Shown piece by piece: positions 24,920 to 31,808 of a stretch of 34,375 nt of DNA (positions within the stretch are counted from its first letter, which is position 1; every line of letters begins with the position of its first letter). The DNA comes from a virus, in IMG/VR virus record IMGVR_UViG_3300030329_004160, positions 18,101 through 52,475 of that record, one strand, 5' to 3'. The translations under genes were made by a program, and so were the position numbers. The notes beneath the pieces were generated by a model. That model had not been told where the DNA came from. It saw nothing but the letters and a program-made list of their open reading frames with translations, and ran no database searches.

Positions 24920-25131
24920 TCTTTAAGTACCTTTTTGCTTTCGGATTCAACTACATCTTTTAAAATAAACTCTTGATGATTTTTAGGAAACCTTCCTTGA
25001 GGTCCTCCAGTTTTAAATACTGGAAACAATCCTTTGTTTCCACATAAAAATAAGGGATGCAAGTTTACCCAATACCCCTTCTTTTTTTCCTTCAATTCAG
25101 AGTAATACTTTTTATTTCTTTTGAATACCAT
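24907..25131 (-). CDS. Small basic protein, unknown
   Basis: A 74-residue protein, basic and aromatic in its first half (K-R-N-K-K-Y-Y...K-K-K-G-Y-W-V-N-L-H-P-L-F), with F-K-T-G-G-P-Q-G-R-F-P in the middle. Its start is 20 bases inside the nuclease gene upstream and its end overlaps the following gene by 13 bases, so it is part of one coupled string. No motif that I recognise. A small nucleic-acid-binding role is possible but unproved. Confidence 0.5.
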   Translation of the reverse strand: MVFKRNKKYYSELKEKKKGYWVNLHPLFLCGNKGLFPVFKTGGPQGRFPKNHQEFILKDVVESESKKVLKEWNI

Positions 25132-25531
25132 TTATTAAATCCTCCAATGGCACTAAAGCTAGCTCACTAGCACCTTCATCGCCACCCATTACTATAACGC
25201 CTCGACCATTTTTAACGCTATCTTTAACAATTTTTTTCATATTAGTAACAGGTACTAATATAACACCTTTGACGTTATCTTTCCAAGATAAAATAGTAGC
25301 CCACCAATCAGCTTCTGTTACTACTAACCCACTTTTTTTTCCAAAACAAGATAATTCTACTGCTATATTTCCAGTTTTACGCCATTTATCTCTTTCTGTT
25401 TTAACCTCTATCTTTCCATGTTTTAGTATTCTTACAAGCTTTTCTTCATTTTCTTCACCAAAAGCCAAATCAATATCCCATTTGCTAAATTGTTTATTGC
25501 AATGTTCTTTTAATCTTGTTTCTACGTCCAT
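25112..25531 (-). CDS. PD-(D/E)xK-type nuclease
   Basis: A 139-residue protein with the layout of the restriction-endonuclease-like fold: a helix with F-G-E-E-N-E-E (24-30), then H-G-K-I-E-V-K-T-E (38-46) giving the E42-x-K44 catalytic pair, followed by T-G-N-I-A-V-E-L and an A-D-W-W motif (74-77). Acidic D19/D21 and E26 are candidates for the metal-binding acid. Phage proteins of this form with G-K-I-E-V-K-T-[DE] and T-G-N act in recombination or DNA processing as Holliday-junction-resolvase-like or nicking enzymes. It lies in the recombination and replication block, in line with this. The exact substrate is not readable. Confidence 0.72.
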   Translation of the reverse strand: MDVETRLKEHCNKQFSKWDIDLAFGEENEEKLVRILKHGKIEVKTERDKWRKTGNIAVELSCFGKKSGLVVTEADWWATILSWKDNVKGVILVPVTNMKKIVKDSVKNGRGVIVMGGDEGASELALVPLEDLINGIQKK

Positions 25532-25658
25532 TTAAATACCTCCAAACCGTTCTTTTAGAAACCCCGTATCTCTTAGCAATCCAAGAGATACTTCGTCCCA
25601 TCATTTTTCTATGAAACCATACCCAGAATCTGGAGCTTATTTTGCGAGGTCTAGCCAT
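25494..25658 (-). CDS. Helix-turn-helix DNA-binding protein
   Basis: A 54-residue basic protein. I chose ATG 25658 because AGGAG lies seven bases upstream; an in-frame ATG at 25685 has none and would lie in the previous gene. Residues about 25-47 form a helix-turn-helix of the resolvase/Hin or sigma-like type: S-I-S-W-I-A-K-R-Y-G-V-S-K-R-T-V-W-R-Y-L. The flanks are strongly Arg/Lys-rich. It is probably a small transcription regulator or the DNA-binding part of a larger complex. It overlaps both neighbours (8 and 38 bases). Confidence 0.65.
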   Translation of the reverse strand: MARPRKISSRFWVWFHRKMMGRSISWIAKRYGVSKRTVWRYLNGRRNKIKRTLQ

Positions 25659-25794
25659 TGGGCATCTCCTTTCTAGGTAATCCATAAGTTGGAAAATCTT
25701 TGTGAAGTGCTACATTTCCTGTTCTAGATACACTCCATACGATTCTATTTTTAGGGCAATATTTCAAATTACCCTTTCCCCATGTTCTTTTCAT
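25651..25794 (-). CDS. 47-residue protein, unknown
   Basis: A short frame from ATG 25794, with AGGAG about seven bases upstream, to TAG 25651. It begins M-K-R-T-W-G-K-G-N-L-K-Y-C-P-K and has V-W-S-V-S-R-T-G-N-V. It is basic with one Cys. Its stop overlaps the ATG of the helix-turn-helix gene (ATGGCTAG) and its start lies 26 bases inside the gene before it, so it is one link in a tight translationally coupled chain. No family recognised. Confidence 0.5.
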   Translation of the reverse strand: MKRTWGKGNLKYCPKNRIVWSVSRTGNVALHKDFPTYGLPRKEMPNG

Positions 25795-25942
25795 TATTTT
25801 CTCCTATTAATCTTTTAGTTCTAATTTTTAATCGTTCCATTTCTTTTACCATTACTACTCCATCATTGCTTAATCTTGATGTTATATCGCACCATTGGGA
25901 TAAGCATTCCCAAGCTTCTTCTATATCTTTAATTTGCTTCAT
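25769..25942 (-). CDS. 57-residue acidic/helical protein, unknown
   Basis: ATG 25942 is preceded by AAAGGAGA at good spacing. It encodes a helical protein (K-Q-I-K-D-I-E-E-A-W-E-C-L...M-V-K-E-M-E-R-L-K-I-R-T-K-R-L-I) with heptad-like spacing suggesting a coiled coil. It is the first gene after the structured element 25958-26107, so that element forms its upstream mRNA. Function unknown. Confidence 0.5.
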   Translation of the reverse strand: MKQIKDIEEAWECLSQWCDITSRLSNDGVVMVKEMERLKIRTKRLIGENNEKNMGKG

Positions 25943-25957
25943 AATCTCTCCTTTTAA

Positions 25958-26107
25958 TTTAGGGTAATCTCGATGAGTGCTTTTTGACGTTATTGAACAT
26001 CAACCTTATACGCATCAATACCAATTAGTAATATTGAATGTATCTGCACACCGATACCATGCCAGTTTTTTTCCTGCAACTTGGAGCCAGGGGTCGATTA
26101 CCCTAAA
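25958..26107 (-). ncRNA. Structured intergenic element D (multi-hairpin, closed by 12-base inverted repeat)
   Basis: TTTAGGGTAATC (25958-25969) is the exact reverse complement of 26096-26107, closing about 150 bases. Inside are hairpins 25986-25991/25996-26001, a TCAATA/TATTGA pair around 26014-26036, GTATC/GATAC around 26040-26057, and CCTG/CAGG near 26073-26091. In the first hairpin the third pair is C-A on the plus strand but U-G on the minus strand, which favours a minus-strand RNA. The closing stem touches the stop of the HNH gene. It fills the whole gap between the HNH gene and the next small gene. What it does is unknown. Confidence 0.55.
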
Positions 26108-26621
26108 AACCTCTTGAACTCATTTTCTTGAGTACATATCTCTCTAAATCTTTGTCTTGATGTTTCAACCAAGTTAATAATCTTTTAAAATTTTTATGTG
26201 TTAAAGGGCCTTTTCTAGTATTACACCTATGACAAATCATTTGGAGATTCATAGGAGTTGAATTACCTCCCAAAGAAAGAGGCATAATATGGTCACAAGC
26301 CATATTACTAACAAGTAGCCTCGCTTCACAATAGGAGCATCGTCTCCCATATGCCTTATAAAGAAGTTCGCGAACCTCTTCCAATGATATATTAAATTCA
26401 ACCTCATATTCTTTGCTCCTTCTTTTAAGTGTCGACCTTAATGTTGATGATTTTTTCATCAATCTATGAAATACTTTTTTAGCAAAATGTTTATGATATC
26501 TTCTAAGTTTTCTGCTAAACTTCTTTTCCCATATAGTAAGCTTTGCAGGAGACTTTTGTCCCCTGCTTGGCTTTTTCTTTTTCCTAGAATTGGTCTTGTA
26601 GTTTCTCTGCATCTTCTTCAT
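26103..26621 (-). CDS. HNH endonuclease
   Basis: A 172-residue protein with a long, very basic N-terminal half (K-K-M-Q-R...K-K-K-K, then R-K-L-R-R-Y-H-K) and an HNH domain at about 85-145. C95-x-x-C98 and C130-x-x-C133 form the zinc site, D110-H111 is the catalytic pair, and N-L-Q-M-I-C-H-R-C-N-T-R-K-G completes the finger. It cuts DNA using one metal ion. Phage HNH proteins may be homing enzymes, packaging nickases or recombination nucleases; the context (replication block, next to a structured element) leaves homing or replication-linked use open. It starts 38 bases inside the upstream gene with only a weak ribosome site. Confidence 0.85.
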   Translation of the reverse strand: MKKMQRNYKTNSRKKKKPSRGQKSPAKLTIWEKKFSRKLRRYHKHFAKKVFHRLMKKSSTLRSTLKRRSKEYEVEFNISLEEVRELLYKAYGRRCSYCEARLLVSNMACDHIMPLSLGGNSTPMNLQMICHRCNTRKGPLTHKNFKRLLTWLKHQDKDLERYVLKKMSSRGF

Positions 26622-26844
26622 TCAAGATTAATCCTCGTTTTTCTTTTAAATTCAAATATACTACTAAATTATTAAACCTTCTCAATAAATGATTATAAGC
26701 ATCCCATGATACATAATATTCTTTCATTGGTCTTTTAGGTTTCTTGTATTTAGAGACTTTGTCAATATAATTCTTAGCGAATTTTTCATCTTTTTTATTT
26801 CTACTAAATATTCTATAGTATAATGCTTTAATATATTTAGGCAT
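26584..26844 (-). CDS. 86-residue basic protein, unknown
   Basis: A Lys/Tyr-rich helical protein (K-Y-I-K-A-L-Y-Y-R-I-F-S...K-K-D-E-K-F-A-K-N-Y-I-D-K-V) with an aromatic middle (E-Y-Y-V-S-W-D-A-Y-N-H-L-L-R-R-F-N-N-L) and an acidic end. It overlaps the previous gene by 8 bases and the HNH gene by 38. Composition suggests nucleic acid contact. No family recognised. Confidence 0.5.
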   Translation of the reverse strand: MPKYIKALYYRIFSRNKKDEKFAKNYIDKVSKYKKPKRPMKEYYVSWDAYNHLLRRFNNLVVYLNLKEKRGLILNEEDAEKLQDQF

Positions 26845-27031
26845 AACCTTTTTCTCCTTCTAGTTCTATTTTACTATCATAAGTTAAAATAAATTGAAAC
26901 TGAAATCTCCATATTCCAAATAAAATACCTCTTACATAAGATTCTGGATGAACAGCCCCTATTGTAAATAATTTAAATAACTTTATTCCTGTAAAATTGC
27001 TTAATATTAATATTTGTAATAACCATCCCAT
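26837..27031 (-). CDS. 64-residue hydrophobic protein, unknown
   Basis: ATG overlaps the stop of the primase-helicase gene (TAATG). The protein is largely hydrophobic and aromatic (W-L-L-Q-I-L-I-L-S, then G-I-L-F-G-I-W-R-F-Q-F-Q-F-I-L), with a charged end (E-L-E-G-E-K-G). It could insert in a membrane as one or two short helices. No family recognised; support comes from the tight coupling. Confidence 0.45.
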   Translation of the reverse strand: MGWLLQILILSNFTGIKLFKLFTIGAVHPESYVRGILFGIWRFQFQFILTYDSKIELEGEKGYA

Positions 27032-28791
27032 TATAGCTTCCTCCTCATTCTAAAAGTTGGAGTCCATTCAATTTCGCAATCAAATAATTCTCCATCTGTG
27101 TTTTTAAATAACCTGACTTCTCTATCAGGTTTGTCTGACTGTCCATTTAAACCTATAACTTTTCTGGATGCGTTTTCTATTGCTCCACTTCCTTTTCCAG
27201 CATATAAGTCAAGAACTTCGTTTCTGCTATACTCTCTGCTTACTTGGGATATCTGTATTATTATAATGTCCATATTTACAGCTAAATTTGATAATCCATG
27301 ACTGATTTGTTTTATCTTTTCATGCTCTCCTCCATATGTTTTAGAGGTATCTATCAAATCTATATAATCTATAACTACTAATGACGGTTGTAATTCTCTT
27401 ACTTTCTCTGTTATTCCCTGTAATGTAGGGCTTATTGTTTGTACGTTTAAGTGAGCTAACTCGTCTTTATGGTCTTCGTAAATATCATCATAATTCTCGT
27501 TTATATCTTCTTTAGTGCATCCTGACACTATTTGCATATGTCTTCTATGAACATACCAAGAAGATAGCTCTAAACTTAGAAATAATGTAGGTATTTGCCA
27601 ATCTGTATTTATTTCATTTTTAACAAAATCTACCCCTAACACCATATTTTGGACAAATGTTGTTTTATTTGACCCTGTAGGCCCAAATACAGTGACTAAT
27701 TCACCTGGATATATAATTGATTCCTTTTTAACACCGAGCATTTTACCTAAATTAATAGTTTTCCCTGTGAAATCAGTTGTCAATCTATCTCTAAGCTCTC
27801 TTTGCATTTGTTCTGCTGTTTTAACATCTATAAAGTAATCTTTATGTTGAAAATGTATACATTGAGTTTTACAATGGTCTTTCATTACTGTATCTTGACA
27901 ACCATACCTGTAATTTCTATTATATACATTCTCTACCATTTCATTAAGACTTGTTTCATTCATGCTTTTATTATTCCAATGAAGCATAGACACTTTACAA
28001 TAATGACTTGGAATACCATGTCTTTTAAAATGGCTTATTATTCTCATAGCCGTTATATGTCTATTACCTTCATTTGGTCCTTTATTTAACATTGATTGAA
28101 CGCAAGGTATTAATGTTGTTGGCTCTGATACTTTGTTAAATACTTTAATATCAGGTACTTCTTGGACTACTTTATTCTCTAGCTCCCCATCTCCTATTAA
28201 CTCATGATATTTAAAGTCTAATCGCTGAGTTTTAGCTAATTCAAATATTTCTTTAGGCGTTAAATTCATTACTTCATCTTTAGTCAAAGGTATCTTATAA
28301 AGATTTGTCTTTTGATTAACAGTATGCTGAATTCTATATATACCTGTTCTCATATAAATACTTAAATCTACTTCAGGAAACAAGCTTCTCATTGTTTGCT
28401 TTACTATATAAGGTAAATCGGGACTTTCTTTAAAATTGAATAAATCTCCTGATAACATTAAGTGATATCCAGAACCAGAGAAGAAAGGTTGGAAGCTCCC
28501 ACAACCAATCTCTCCCTCCTCTAATTCCATTAAAATGCTTCTCAAGATATCAAGAGTTTTTTCATCAGAATTATCTTTTTTATCTATATCTATAGGTATC
28601 TTATCTATAGACCTAACTCCAAAATAATTCTTTAAAGAACCTGTTTTATCAACAAATTCTTTAGCTGTTTGCTCATAGAGGTACACTGACCTGTATATAG
28701 GTTCGTCAGTAGATATATATTTGACTAAGTGTGTGTGAGGAATCAATATACCTCTATTTGCTGGAGTTCCTCTTGCTATCTCTACATACAT
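27031..28791 (-). CDS. Archaeo-eukaryotic-type primase fused to DnaB-like helicase
   Basis: A 586-residue replication protein. The N-terminal half has primase-polymerase (AEP) motifs: I-D-I-D (D68, D70), S-G-S-G-Y-H (105-110) and downstream P-E-V-D...R-T-G-I-Y-R. A middle region has C230, C299, C307 and C311, which could hold an iron-sulphur cluster or zinc as in primase C-terminal domains. From about 340 there is a RecA-fold helicase: Walker A G-P-T-G-S-N-K-T-T (370-378), Walker B L-V-V-I-D-Y-I-D-L-I-D (471-481), Q-I-S-Q-V-S-R (513-519) and G-S-G-A-I-E-N-A (534-541). It should unwind DNA and make primers at the fork. Start and stop both overlap their neighbours as TAATG. Confidence 0.88.
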   Translation of the reverse strand: MYVEIARGTPANRGILIPHTHLVKYISTDEPIYRSVYLYEQTAKEFVDKTGSLKNYFGVRSIDKIPIDIDKKDNSDEKTLDILRSILMELEEGEIGCGSFQPFFSGSGYHLMLSGDLFNFKESPDLPYIVKQTMRSLFPEVDLSIYMRTGIYRIQHTVNQKTNLYKIPLTKDEVMNLTPKEIFELAKTQRLDFKYHELIGDGELENKVVQEVPDIKVFNKVSEPTTLIPCVQSMLNKGPNEGNRHITAMRIISHFKRHGIPSHYCKVSMLHWNNKSMNETSLNEMVENVYNRNYRYGCQDTVMKDHCKTQCIHFQHKDYFIDVKTAEQMQRELRDRLTTDFTGKTINLGKMLGVKKESIIYPGELVTVFGPTGSNKTTFVQNMVLGVDFVKNEINTDWQIPTLFLSLELSSWYVHRRHMQIVSGCTKEDINENYDDIYEDHKDELAHLNVQTISPTLQGITEKVRELQPSLVVIDYIDLIDTSKTYGGEHEKIKQISHGLSNLAVNMDIIIIQISQVSREYSRNEVLDLYAGKGSGAIENASRKVIGLNGQSDKPDREVRLFKNTDGELFDCEIEWTPTFRMRRKL

Positions 28792-29390
28792 TATAGGTTA
28801 GACAATCCACTTCCTTCTAATGAGTTTCCACTTGATTGTGTTGGCTCATCAGAGGCTTCTTTGATTATCCCTTTACCTTTTAACCATTTAACATCATCCG
28901 CTAATTTATTCTTATTTGCTTCGCTATTCTCATATATTTTATGATAAACTCTTGTCCAAGCTTTATCACCTATTTTCTTTGGCTTTTCTTTGTATACATA
29001 TGCAATATAATCCATATTTTCTTTATCTGGCATAGGATTAACCCATTGCTCGTTTAGATATGTGTCTATTTCAGCAATTTCATTACCCTCTGCATCTTCC
29101 CAGCCACCTTTTACATTTAATCCACATTTACAACCTATTGCATCAAAGAACGTGTACATTCTTTTAAGAACGCTTCCACCAGTTATATCTCCACTAGCAT
29201 CTTTATCAAAAGAACCTGCTAATTTAATATTTCTAGTATATTCACTACCTTTTTGTTGCACTGTAACATCAAGAAAAACATCAGCCCAATCAAACTCTTC
29301 GCTTCTGTCTTTAAAGTTTAGTATATTTATTTCACATACTCCAAAGAAATTACTTCCTCCGCTTCCCATTGTTGGTCTAAAAATAGCCAT
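28791..29390 (-). CDS. Putative single-stranded DNA-binding protein
   Basis: A 199-residue protein, beta-rich in the first 130 residues (F-F-G-V-C-E-I-N-I-L, D-W-A-D-V-F-L-D-V-T-V, T-R-N-I-K-L-A-G-S-F), then a helical segment and a Ser/Gly-rich tail ending S-G-L-S-N-L. It lies between a Sak4-type ATPase and the primase-helicase with TAATG junctions on both sides. In many phages a single-strand DNA-binding protein of this size occupies exactly that place and works with Sak4. No clear OB-fold signature can be proved by eye, and the usual acidic end is weak, so the function is inferred mainly from context. Confidence 0.55.
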   Translation of the reverse strand: MAIFRPTMGSGGSNFFGVCEINILNFKDRSEEFDWADVFLDVTVQQKGSEYTRNIKLAGSFDKDASGDITGGSVLKRMYTFFDAIGCKCGLNVKGGWEDAEGNEIAEIDTYLNEQWVNPMPDKENMDYIAYVYKEKPKKIGDKAWTRVYHKIYENSEANKNKLADDVKWLKGKGIIKEASDEPTQSSGNSLEGSGLSNL

Positions 29391-30064
29391 TATTTCTTCT
29401 CCTTCTTATATATATTTTTCCAATTAAGTTCCATCTCTTTGCCTCTCAGATGAGGACTTCTACTACCTGCTTCTAATGCATCATTTGACTTGAAAGAAAC
29501 CATTAAACTATCAGTTTCTTCATCTCTATATACATAGCCTATAGCATCGCAATCAGCCATTAACATATTCTTTAATTTGCCTGTTAAATCTAAACTTTCA
29601 GGTTCTACTAAAGCTTTGCTTTCTACTACTGCTCTTGCCCATTTTCTATGTCCTATAATGATAGTATAGTCAAATAAAGAACTTATAGCATCTACTGTAT
29701 TAAGGACTTTTTCTCTAACTAAACCAAAACCCTTACCATAAGCTAAATCAGCTATATTTGCTACATTTTCGTCTTTACAGACTGCTTTCTCTGCCCATTC
29801 TGCTATTTTATCTATTGTATCTATAGCTGCATAGCTATATTCATGCCCTTGTTGAGCTTCTTTTAATAGAGTTATTAACTCTTCTCTACTATTTACTGAT
29901 TCCACATAGCCTTCTATCATATTAGCTCCTTGCTCTGTATCAATTATCAAACAATCTTTTAATTGACTAAGAGCTGTAGTTTTACCTACTTTAGGTGCTC
30001 CATATAGTAAAAGTTTTTTAGGATTTTCAGAAATAGCTTTTCTTTTGACTTTTTTAAGTGCCAT
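29390..30064 (-). CDS. Sak4-like RecA-fold recombination ATPase
   Basis: A 224-residue protein with Walker A G-A-P-K-V-G-K-T-T (22-30), an I-D-T-E-Q-G segment (41-46) and Walker B Y-A-A-I-D-T-I-D (78-85). This is the AAA_24/Sak4 family of short RecA-like phage proteins that anneal or load recombinase on single-stranded DNA. The size is typical. Good ribosome site (AGGAG) upstream of ATG 30064. Its 5' side is the structured element 30094-30204, so this gene may open a new processed mRNA segment. Downstream it is coupled to the putative single-strand-binding gene. Confidence 0.85.
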   Translation of the reverse strand: MALKKVKRKAISENPKKLLLYGAPKVGKTTALSQLKDCLIIDTEQGANMIEGYVESVNSREELITLLKEAQQGHEYSYAAIDTIDKIAEWAEKAVCKDENVANIADLAYGKGFGLVREKVLNTVDAISSLFDYTIIIGHRKWARAVVESKALVEPESLDLTGKLKNMLMADCDAIGYVYRDEETDSLMVSFKSNDALEAGSRSPHLRGKEMELNWKNIYKKEKK

Positions 30065-30093
30065 ACTATTCTCCTATTTATCTTTTGACGAAA

Positions 30094-30204
30094 GGGCTCA
30101 AGAGAACCTCACATATTCCTTTGCCTACATAGCTGGCGATACAAGCTATTACACCTTACCGAGGTATAGGACTTATAGGACCAGTTGTTGGCTCTCTCAA
30201 GCTC
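30094..30204 (-). ncRNA. Structured intergenic element C (multi-hairpin, 15-position closing stem)
   Basis: Bases 30094-30108 pair with 30190-30204. As minus-strand RNA 14 of 15 positions pair (three G-U); as plus strand only 12, so a minus-strand RNA fits better. Inside are a 6-base hairpin ATAGCT/AGCTAT (30129-30134/30144-30149), a 4-base hairpin ACCT/AGGT (30153-30156/30162-30165) and a tandem 9-base near-repeat TATAGGACT/TATAGGACC (30165-30182). It fills the gap between the E1-like and Sak4-like genes. Function unknown; mRNA processing, antitermination or regulation are options. Confidence 0.6.
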
Positions 30205-30220
30205 GTTAACTTACAATACT

Positions 30221-30889
30221 TTAATATTTAAAACAACTATTTTTTTGTAATGTCATAGTAGGAAAGTTAAATGACAAAGCGACTTCGTATGGTTGTTTTG
30301 TCACAACCTTCCGAATGGTATTTGCTATAAAACTTCCAGCCATGTTACTACAATAACTAGTTGCTTTCATATTGCAAGGTTCTTCACTACCAGACTCGTC
30401 TGAATACCAAGTCTTTTCATACTTTGCTAAGGAAGGAGCAATAAAAGTATATTGTTGATAGTGTTCTGCTCCCATTCTACCATCTATTAGTAGAAAAGGT
30501 TTAGCATATTTATATTTAGTTAAAGCTTTAACAGCTTGCATTCTAACTTCCATACTGTCAAAACCTAATATAATTATGTCATTCTCATTCATATATATGT
30601 AATCTTTAAACATATTCTCATCACAGATTATTTCTGCTGAATCATTAATCTCTTTAAGATGTCCTTTTAACATATCTACTTTCAAATGACCAATATCATA
30701 TATTCTATATTGAGATACACCTATATTAGGTGATTCTACTTTATCCATATCATATAATGCGAATTTATCTGCACCCATTCTGGCTAGTTGAATGGCTGCG
30801 GAACTACCTATAGCCCCGCAACCAAGTATATGAAAGTTATACTCGCTAAGATTGTCAACTAACCCTTTGCTACGAGTATTAATTTCCAT
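30221..30889 (-). CDS. E1-like (ThiF family) adenylating enzyme of a ubiquitin-like system
   Basis: A 222-residue protein. ATG 30889 is chosen because GGAGGAGG lies just upstream; an in-frame ATG at 30922 has none. ThiF/E1 features in order: nucleotide loop G-C-G-A-I-G-S (23-29), D47-M-D49-K-V, S-P-N-I-x-V-S-Q, D-I-G-H-L-K (ending K70), F-D-S-M-E-V-R (110-116), I-D-G-R-M-G, and candidate catalytic cysteine C172 in E-P-C-N-M-K-A-T. It should adenylate the C-terminal glycine of the ubiquitin-like protein (33406-33618) and pass it on through a thioester. It overlaps the JAB gene by 11 bases. It is a short E1 without extra domains, as in PRTRC-type systems. Confidence 0.85.
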   Translation of the reverse strand: MEINTRSKGLVDNLSEYNFHILGCGAIGSSAAIQLARMGADKFALYDMDKVESPNIGVSQYRIYDIGHLKVDMLKGHLKEINDSAEIICDENMFKDYIYMNENDIIILGFDSMEVRMQAVKALTKYKYAKPFLLIDGRMGAEHYQQYTFIAPSLAKYEKTWYSDESGSEEPCNMKATSYCSNMAGSFIANTIRKVVTKQPYEVALSFNFPTMTLQKNSCFKY

Positions 30890-31808
30890 ACCAACCTCCT
30901 CCAAAACTTTCATTCCAACCATTATATACTATTTTATCTCTTAGAACTTCATCTTCCCATTCAAACATATCTCCAGGAAAAATAGTCATTAACTCATTCA
31001 TAACTGTTTGTCTACTTCCTTTAATATGTTTTACTTTAAATGGTAATTTGTTATTTTTACAGATTTTATTTATTTCTTTAATATTTCTTTTGTAATCTGC
31101 AAAACTCATGCTACCATCAACTAAACCATCCATACAATGTTCCAATTTATTTTCTGCTTGTTTGTAATAGTTTTCCATAACCAAGTCATTTTCTTTTTGA
31201 AACAAAGTATCTTGTTTATTATATCTAGTATATCCGCTATATATAATACTTTTATTACCATGATGATGAATAACATTTCTTTCACTACAAAGCTCTTTAT
31301 ATTGCTTTTCCATATCTTTAGTAATATTAATCTTAGGTTTACTTCTTTCTATTGTAAGATTTGTATCATAATGTTTATTAATAGGTATACCATTAGCTTT
31401 CCAAACACTTACTCTAAAAACATATTCTTCCTTAAGATTGATAACTAATGCCAAAGAATAACTATCATTTTCCCAAGCTTCTATCTCTTTAATATCAGTT
31501 CCTGACCAAAATGCACCCATAGTATGATGTGAATGCCACCAAACAAACTTCATATTAGTATCTTTATACTTCATAGCTTGTTTCATTGTATAATCTGTGA
31601 CTGCTTGTCCATCAAGTTCTGTATTGCTACCTGTATTTTCTTGCTTGAGTATTTCTACATCACTTAATTTAAAACGACCATCTTCTTGTGGTACAGCTGT
31701 CATTAATCCTGATATTTCATTTTTATCTTTATCATAAGCTATTGTAGCCCATGCTTGAAGTTTATACCAATCTTTCTCTGGTATATAGAACATATTTTCT
31801 AATTCCAT
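30879..31808 (-). CDS. JAMM/JAB-domain metalloprotease, deubiquitinase-like
   Basis: A 309-residue protein. ATG 31808 is used because AAGGAG lies six bases upstream and it overlaps the E2 stop (TAATG). The JAMM signature is complete: E31 (in N-E-I-S-G), then H92-S-H94-x7-S102-x-x-D105, in W-W-H-S-H-H-T-M-G-A-F-W-S-G-T-D. This zinc site cleaves isopeptide or peptide bonds after a ubiquitin-like Gly-Gly. Residues about 150-300 are a Lys-rich helical extension unlike a bare JAB domain, perhaps for substrate or partner binding. With E1, E2 and Ubl next to it, it probably removes the modifier from targets; the Ubl already ends in GG, so a maturation role is not needed. Confidence 0.87.
   Translation of the reverse strand: MELENMFYIPEKDWYKLQAWATIAYDKDKNEISGLMTAVPQEDGRFKLSDVEILKQENTGSNTELDGQAVTDYTMKQAMKYKDTNMKFVWWHSHHTMGAFWSGTDIKEIEAWENDSYSLALVINLKEEYVFRVSVWKANGIPINKHYDTNLTIERSKPKINITKDMEKQYKELCSERNVIHHHGNKSIIYSGYTRYNKQDTLFQKENDLVMENYYKQAENKLEHCMDGLVDGSMSFADYKRNIKEINKICKNNKLPFKVKHIKGSRQTVMNELMTIFPGDMFEWEDEVLRDKIVYNGWNESFGGGWYGN

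Noticed and set aside
29062-29427. Plus-strand frame of 121 codons
   Set aside because: Lies antisense to the putative single-strand DNA-binding gene; low-complexity Ser/Pro/Leu composition and no ribosome site.
31137-31448. Plus-strand frame of 103 codons
   Set aside because: Antisense to the JAB gene, Phe/Ile-rich as expected from the complement of AT-rich coding DNA.
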